This document shows, one piece after another, positions 59,789-64,000 of a DNA stretch of 64,000 nt; the stretch's first letter is position 1, and each line of letters starts with the position of its first letter. Below the pieces are notes generated by a model that worked only from the letters and a program-made list of their open reading frames with translations, was not told the origin of the DNA and did not search any database. The stretch comes from Qipengyuania vulgaris (lineage in GTDB: Bacteria; Pseudomonadota; Alphaproteobacteria; Sphingomonadales; Sphingomonadaceae), in contig NZ_WTYC01000005.1 of assembly GCF_009827325.1 (NCBI RefSeq), forward strand, positions 62,001 to 126,000. Direction: 5' to 3'. The translations under genes were made by a program, and so were the position numbers.

Positions 59789-60009
59789 CGGAAAGTCCTT
59801 TAAAATCCATAGTTGCTGCCGGGCGAATCGCTCCGACAAAAAAGGGCCGCCGCAACGGGCGACCGCTCACAGGTGGGCGCGTTTAAGAGAATGTGCCTTC
59901 GAGGTCAAGCCTCAAACCGCGGCGCGGCGCCCGCGATAAGCCAAGTCTCGACAATATCTGCGCTTCTTGCCAGAGCGTCAAATTCAGACAGGGGTTTGGG
60001 GGTATTAGC

Positions 60010-61518
60010 GTGGTCGCACTGGTCCGGACGGTGGCCTATCTCGGGCTGGAAGCGCGGGCGGTAGAAGTGCAGTGCTCGCTCGCGCCCGGCCTGCCCAATT
60101 TCAACATTGTCGGGCTTGCCGACAAGGCGGTCGGCGAAAGCAAGGAACGCGTCCGCGCTGCGCTTTCATCGATGGGCCTTGCCCTGCCGCCCAAGCGGAT
60201 CACCATCAACCTCTCCCCCGCCGACCTGCCCAAGGAAGGCTCGCATTACGATCTCCCGGTCGCGCTTGCGGTGCTCGCCGCGATGGGCATCACCGATGCG
60301 GAGCAGCTGGCGGACTGGATCGTGGTCGGCGAACTGGCGCTCGATGCGCGGGTCGCCCCGTCGCCCGGCGTATTGCTTGCGGCCATCCATGCGAGCGAGG
60401 AAGAGAAGGGCCTCATCTGTCCTGCTGCACAGGGCTCGGAAGCCAAATGGGCGAGCGACGTGCCCATTCTCGCCGCGCCGGACCTTGCCAGCCTGCTCAA
60501 TCATCTCAAGGGCACAAGCCTGCTGCCCGATCCCGAGCGCGGCCTCGTCGAGGAGCCCGGCCGCGCGCCCGATCTCAAGCAGGTGAAGGGACAGGAAACC
60601 GCCAAGCGCGCGCTCGAAATCGCGGCCGCCGGTGGTCACAACCTCCTGATGATCGGTCCGCCCGGCGCAGGGAAGTCACTGCTCGCCAGTTGCCTGCCGG
60701 GGATACTCCCCCCGCTTTCACCGCCGGAAGCGCTGGAGGTCAGCATGGTGCAATCGGTGGCGGGCCTGCTCGAGGAAGGCCGGATCAGCCGCGCCCGCCC
60801 GTTCCGCGCGCCGCATCACTCGGCAAGTATGGCCGCGCTGACCGGCGGCGGGCTCAAGGTCAAGCCGGGCGAAGTCAGCCTCGCACATCTCGGCGTGCTG
60901 TTCATGGACGAGCTTCCGGAATTCCAGCGCGCCGTGCTCGATTCACTGCGCCAGCCGCTCGAGACGAACAAAGTCGATGTCGCGCGCGCCAATGCGCATG
61001 TGAGCTTTCCGGCGAACGTCCAGCTTGTCGCTGCCATGAATCCGTGCCGCTGCGGCCATCTGGGCGATCCCGCGCTGGCCTGCAGCCGCGCACCAAAGTG
61101 TGCCGCCGATTACCAAAGCAAGGTATCAGGCCCGCTGCTCGACCGTATCGATCTGCATGTCGAAGTCGATCCCGTCAGCGCTGCGGATCTGGCGTTGCCT
61201 CCACCGGCCGAAGGGAGCGCGGAAGTCGGCGCGCGCGTGGCGAAGGCCCGCGCGATCCAGACAGAACGTGCAGAGAAAAGCGGGGCGCGCACCAATGCGG
61301 ATCTGGAGGGCGACGCGCTCGAAGAGATTGCCGGTCCCGACGAAAAGGGCCGCGAGTTGCTGATGCAGGCAGCAAGCGCGATGCGTTTGTCGGCGCGCAG
61401 CTATACCCGAATGTTACGGGTTGCCCGGACCATTGCCGATCTGGCTGGCGCCGAGAAGGTGGGGCGCATACATGTGGCAGAGGCGCTCAGCTACCGGAGA
61501 CAGCCGCCCCGCGCCTGA
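60010..61518 (+). CDS. comM: YifB/ComM-family AAA+ ATPase
   Basis: The 502-residue protein has an N-terminal ChlI-like domain (LPNFNIVGLADKAVGESKERVRAAL), a central AAA+ module with Walker A IGPPGAGKSLLA, FRAPHHSASMAALTGGG, Walker B VLFMDELPEFQ, and a Mg-chelatase-type C-terminal domain with CRCGH and SARSYTRMLRVARTIADLAG. ComM is a helicase that extends homologous strand invasion during natural transformation. The GTG at 60010 follows GGGGGT. No competence genes are adjacent. Confidence 0.93.
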   Translation: MVALVRTVAYLGLEARAVEVQCSLAPGLPNFNIVGLADKAVGESKERVRAALSSMGLALPPKRITINLSPADLPKEGSHYDLPVALAVLAAMGITDAEQLADWIVVGELALDARVAPSPGVLLAAIHASEEEKGLICPAAQGSEAKWASDVPILAAPDLASLLNHLKGTSLLPDPERGLVEEPGRAPDLKQVKGQETAKRALEIAAAGGHNLLMIGPPGAGKSLLASCLPGILPPLSPPEALEVSMVQSVAGLLEEGRISRARPFRAPHHSASMAALTGGGLKVKPGEVSLAHLGVLFMDELPEFQRAVLDSLRQPLETNKVDVARANAHVSFPANVQLVAAMNPCRCGHLGDPALACSRAPKCAADYQSKVSGPLLDRIDLHVEVDPVSAADLALPPPAEGSAEVGARVAKARAIQTERAEKSGARTNADLEGDALEEIAGPDEKGRELLMQAASAMRLSARSYTRMLRVARTIADLAGAEKVGRIHVAEALSYRRQPPRA

Positions 61519-61521
61519 TCT

Positions 61522-61878
61522 TCAGCGGACGCTTTCTTCGCTCATATCGAGGTTGAGCTTGACCGTCTCGTGTTCGTGGTCGCCTTCGAACTTGGCGAGG
61601 AAATCGGCGATCGGCATTGCCTGGTCGGGCATTTGCGTCGCTCCCGCAGTCGGCGTTTCCATAGTGGCGGCATCGCCAGGCGTGGTGCGCACATGCAGGT
61701 AGGGTACCCAGATCTCGCCGAAGTCCGCCTGCTGATACCATACGTCCAGCACGTCATAGCTCGCCCAGGTCCCGTCGGGTTCCTTCAGGCGCAGGCCTTC
61801 GCCAATGCGCGGCACGGCCATCGCCTTGATGCGAAATTGCGTCTGGTGAGTCTCGTTCTGAACTTCGATTTCGATCAC
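61522..61878 (-). CDS. hypothetical protein (118 aa)
   Basis: The product starts with GTG (VIEIEVQNETHQTQFRIKA), has beta-rich blocks (GLRLKEPDGTWASYDVLDVWYQ and IWVPYLHVRTTP) and an acidic C-terminus (FEGDHEHETVKLNLDMSEE). No signal peptide. It is convergent with comM, with 3 nt between stops. I do not recognise the family; the lineage likely conserves it, but I cannot check. Confidence 0.55.
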   Translation of the reverse strand: MIEIEVQNETHQTQFRIKAMAVPRIGEGLRLKEPDGTWASYDVLDVWYQQADFGEIWVPYLHVRTTPGDAATMETPTAGATQMPDQAMPIADFLAKFEGDHEHETVKLNLDMSEESVR

Positions 61879-62048
61879 GTTTCTGTCCGGCTCAAACGGG
61901 CATGTGCCCCGATTCCCGACAGGGTATGCCAGAAAGGTGTTGCGATGGTTTTAACGATGACGTCACTTGGAAAAGCAGCGTTTGACGTCACGACGCCGGA
62001 TTGGGCTTGGGGTCGTGAGCATGGTGTTTGCGGGCCAGCGACTCAGGC

Positions 62049-62408
62049 TTATCCGTTCGAGGCGTAGGGCGTATTCTCGACCAGGTGGCGATTGTAATCG
62101 GGGGCTCCGTCGTTCCACCAGACCGGGCCCCGCTCCCCGAGCGATACCTTGGCTTCGTGCACACGGACGCGCGCTGCCTTCTCCGCTTCGGGGTCTTCCT
62201 GACGTTTCGCGATGCCGACGGCACGGCGCGCGTCCATCAATTCCGCTACCAGCGATTCGCGGGCACCTTCGGAAAGTGCAGGATTGCTTGCGCGCCAGAG
62301 CCTTCCGCGCACGATGATATAACGCCGGTCGGGAGTGTATTCGGGCTGGTCGCTCAGGCTGCGTCGCGCTTGCGGCGGTTGGCGGCAAGATCGACCACCG
62401 ATCCGCAA
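62049..62408 (-). CDS. conserved-looking hypothetical protein (119 aa)
   Basis: The core begins about residue 22 with PEYTPDRRYIIVRGRLWR, then a helical middle (ALSEGARESLVAELMDARRAVG) and a final GERGPVWWNDGAPDYNRHLVENTPYA, a block I believe recurs in proteobacterial hypothetical proteins. The ATG at 62408 would overlap the upstream HxlR gene by 55 bp, and a shorter form starting near 62357 is possible. Same strand as the regulator gene. Confidence 0.6.
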   Translation of the reverse strand: MRIGGRSCRQPPQARRSLSDQPEYTPDRRYIIVRGRLWRASNPALSEGARESLVAELMDARRAVGIAKRQEDPEAEKAARVRVHEAKVSLGERGPVWWNDGAPDYNRHLVENTPYASNG

Positions 62409-62908
62409 TCCAGTTCCGCACCCTGCGAGGCCTTCGTTCCGTCGGCGCGTATGCCGAGATTCGCGCGTTCCACCAGATGGAGGTCCTGCGGCCCCAGGAT
62501 ACGCCCGTCATGGCTCAGGATGGAGGTAGGCCCGATAGGAAGCCGGTCACGTTCATCCACGAGGACGGGGTTTTCGATAACTTCGGCCCCGTATTTCTGA
62601 CCCCACTGGCGCAGCGAGACCATGGCGGGAAGCAGATCGAAGCCCTTTTCGGTCAGGCGGTACTCGATCTTGCGGCGATCGTCGGGACAGGGATCGCGTT
62701 TGAGAATCCCGTGTTCGACCAGCTTGGCGAGGCGGTTCGAGAGGATATTGCGAGCGATACCCAGTTCGCTGAGGAATTCCTCGAAATGGTGCAGGCCATT
62801 GAAGCTGGCGCGCAGGATCATGAAACTCCAGCGTTCGCCCATCACTTCGAGCGCCTGCGGCAAGCCGCATTCGGTAAGTTCGCGCAACGGTTCGCGGATA
62901 TCGCCCAT
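62354..62908 (-). CDS. HxlR-family winged-helix transcriptional regulator
   Basis: The 184-residue protein has an N-terminal HxlR winged helix (CGLPQALEVMGERWSFMILRASFNGLHHFEEFL, read in parts; ARNILSNRLAKLVEHGILKR; RKIEYRLTEKGFDLLP) and an unusual C-terminal extension of about 80 residues. HxlR proteins respond to aldehydes, metals or redox signals; a Cys near the start (ECGLPQ) is typical of the redox-sensing subgroup. It is divergent from a secreted small protein across 187 bp that contain repeated motifs, so autoregulation is likely. Confidence 0.88.
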   Translation of the reverse strand: MGDIREPLRELTECGLPQALEVMGERWSFMILRASFNGLHHFEEFLSELGIARNILSNRLAKLVEHGILKRDPCPDDRRKIEYRLTEKGFDLLPAMVSLRQWGQKYGAEVIENPVLVDERDRLPIGPTSILSHDGRILGPQDLHLVERANLGIRADGTKASQGAELDCGSVVDLAANRRKRDAA

Positions 62909-62977
62909 AGAAATCAGTCCTCTTCCTGCAACCTGTCTAGCGCAAAATCCGCTGAGTCCAAACATTTAGAAAAAACG

Positions 62978-63037
62978 AGTTGCATATCGAAACCTATAAG
63001 CATAGGTAGTGATTCGCAACCAGTTGCAAATCGAAAC
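62978..63037. promoter_or_regulatory. repeated operator-like motif between HxlR and CC_3452-like genes
   Basis: Two direct copies, AGTTGCATATCGAAAC at 62978-62993 and AGTTGCAAATCGAAAC at 63022-63037, differ at one base and start 44 bp apart (about four helical turns). Between them GATTCGCAAC at 63011 forms a near-perfect inverted repeat with the second copy (22 bp, spacer CA). Position in the divergent intergenic region suggests the HxlR operator. Confidence 0.65.
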
Positions 63038-63095
63038 TTAGTTGCTGTTTTCGCAATTGCTGTTGTCAAAAATGCATTCTTCGAAAGGTTTCGAC

Positions 63096-63437
63096 ATGAC
63101 CCTCTCCAATTCTCCCTCCGCCAAGCTCGGCGTTTTCGGCGCCGCCATTCTCTATACTGCCGCAGGTTTCGGCGCCCTGATCGCGCCGAGCGCAGCAGAA
63201 GCGCGTGACAGCGCCCCCTTCTACACTGCCGAACTCTCGCAACCTGCTACGGAACGCACCGTAATTGCCGGAGGCGTCGCCTGGACCTGCCAGGGTACGA
63301 CTTGCGTCGCGCCCAAGGGCACCTCGCGCCCGCTACGCGTATGCCGCGAACTTCAGCGCGATACCGGCGATGTGGTCGCCTTCACCGCCAAGGGCGAAGC
63401 GCTCGAAGCCGACAAGCTGGCGAAGTGCAACGGCTGA
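63096..63437 (+). CDS. secreted CC_3452-like small protein
   Basis: The 113-residue product has an N-terminal hydrophobic signal (LGVFGAAILYTAAGFGALIA), then FYTAELSQPATERTVIAGGVAWTCQGTTCVAPKGTSRP (in parts) and a Cys-containing C-terminus (RVCRELQRD, LAKCNG). The four cysteines could form two disulfides after export. I recall this pattern as the CC_3452 family of alphaproteobacteria, function unknown. AAAGG precedes the ATG at 63096; upstream Mets at 63042 and 63072 are less likely. It is the probable target of the divergent HxlR regulator. Confidence 0.7.
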   Translation: MTLSNSPSAKLGVFGAAILYTAAGFGALIAPSAAEARDSAPFYTAELSQPATERTVIAGGVAWTCQGTTCVAPKGTSRPLRVCRELQRDTGDVVAFTAKGEALEADKLAKCNG

Positions 63438-63483
63438 ACCGTCACGATCCCTCCCCACCCCCTCTCCATCAGGGTGGACCTTC

Positions 63484-63514
63484 AAGCCCCGGCGTTAACC
63501 GCCGGGGCTTTTTC
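63484..63514 (+). terminator. rho-independent terminator
   Basis: AAGCCCCGGCG and CGCCGGGGCTT form an 11-bp stem with a 5-nt loop followed by TTT. It terminates the CC_3452-like gene and may act in both directions between it and the convergent HAD gene. Confidence 0.9.
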
Positions 63515-63515
63515 G

Positions 63516-64000
63516 TCAGATGAGCCCGCGTGCCTTCAGATCGGATTCGAGCAATTCCGCATCGGTGAAGTGATGCACCTGCCAGCCGCAATCCCTGGCG
63601 GCAGCGATATTGTCAGGATTGTCGTCGATGAAGAGCATCGCTTCCGGCGCGTAGCCGAAACGGTCCGCCGACAGCGCAAAGATTGCCGGGTCGGGCTTCG
63701 CGATCCGCTCGACCCCGGACACCACGATCTCGCGAAAGCGATCGAAAATTGCGTGCTGCGGGCGAAAACCGGCCCAGAAGGCATCGGCGAAATTGGTGAT
63801 GGCGAACAGGGGCACGCCGCGTGTGTCCAGCCGTTCGACCAGTTCATGGCTGCCTTCGACAGGCCCCGGAATGGTCTCGTTGAACCTTGTCGCATAGGCG
63901 TGGATTTCCGCAGAGAAATCCGGAAACCGGGCAATCCGATCAAGAACCAGCTTTGTCAGGGGCTGTCCGGAATCGTGGAGATAATGCCATTCCTCGGTAA
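63516..64000 (-). CDS. HAD-superfamily hydrolase (5' end cut by window)
   Basis: The visible part (at least 161 residues, running off the window at 64000) has HAD motif II in FAITNFADAFW, motif III Lys in RIAKPDPAIFAL, and motif IV FIDDNPDNIAAARDCGW. The N-terminal nucleophile motif is beyond the window. An internal GTG at 63815 is not the start, since the reading frame stays open with coding-like sequence upstream (EEWHYLHDSGQPLTKLVLDR). Subclass IA phosphatase or dehalogenase-like; substrate unknown. Confidence 0.85.
   Translation of the reverse strand, partial: TEEWHYLHDSGQPLTKLVLDRIARFPDFSAEIHAYATRFNETIPGPVEGSHELVERLDTRGVPLFAITNFADAFWAGFRPQHAIFDRFREIVVSGVERIAKPDPAIFALSADRFGYAPEAMLFIDDNPDNIAAARDCGWQVHHFTDAELLESDLKARGLI

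Overview
The window looks like chromosomal DNA of a high-GC alphaproteobacterium, most likely Sphingomonadales (Erythrobacteraceae-like). This rests on family content rather than a database search: a bacterial NDUFA12 homologue next to a DUF2155 lipoprotein, rpsT immediately upstream of dnaA, an HWE-type bacteriophytochrome kinase, a free-standing DUF1674 (SdhAF4) gene, a CC_3452-like secreted protein, and GANTC (CcrM-type) sites clustered before dnaA. Gene density is high, many gene ends touch or overlap by 4 nt, and GTG or TTG starts are common. I see no rRNA operon, complete insertion sequence, prophage or CRISPR array.

Layout. 0-2.8 kb: tRNA-Trp, aat, and a minus-strand run recX > DUF192 > NDUFA12 > DUF2155. 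2.9-7.3 kb: a stand-alone fatty acyl-AMP ligase, then a TelA / XpaC-like / PHA-system operon. 7.4-10.5 kb: heme oxygenase plus bacteriophytochrome, making and using biliverdin. 10.5-12.4 kb: manC-manA for GDP-mannose. 12.4-18.3 kb: TonB, a TonB-dependent receptor, a 2OG-Fe(II) oxygenase and a CNT nucleoside transporter. 18.4-19.6 kb: queuosine-precursor transporter and DUF421. 19.7-24.5 kb: a compact locus of a radical SAM enzyme, an FAD disulfide reductase, an extended SDR and two rSAM-associated transferases of the TIGR04283 and TIGR04282 type; this is the best candidate for an undescribed pathway. 24.5-28.7 kb: tRNA-Lys, folK, a tiny ORF, aguB, an exported methyltransferase-like protein, msrA and an OmpA protein.

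28.9-36.1 kb: rsmB, SdhAF4, and a minus-strand run rich in metal cofactors (Mrp/ApbC, a molybdopterin oxidoreductase, ferrochelatase, P450). 36.1-42.6 kb: envelope quality control and cell wall (hflK, hflC, a Do protease, PBP1A, msrB). 42.8-45 kb: rpsT and dnaA with a 447-bp regulatory gap. 45-53.4 kb: housekeeping and metabolic genes (HesA/MoeB/ThiF, cobB, dapB, nth, a DUF4279 gene, a DAACS symporter, dapE, cupin, S1/P1 nuclease, GST, VOC protein). 53.4-56.5 kb: an accessory-looking block with a small membrane protein, a membrane GT2 synthase, an outer-membrane barrel and a possible tRNA-Leu relic. 56.5-59.8 kb: the conserved rpmH-rnpA-yidD-yidC-engB cluster on the minus strand. 60-64 kb: comM/yifB, two hypothetical genes, an HxlR regulator divergent from a secreted small protein with a repeated operator-like motif between them, and a HAD hydrolase cut by the window end.

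Start codons were chosen from ribosome-binding sites, signal peptides and overlaps; several remain uncertain and are flagged. Product names come from family motifs read by eye.
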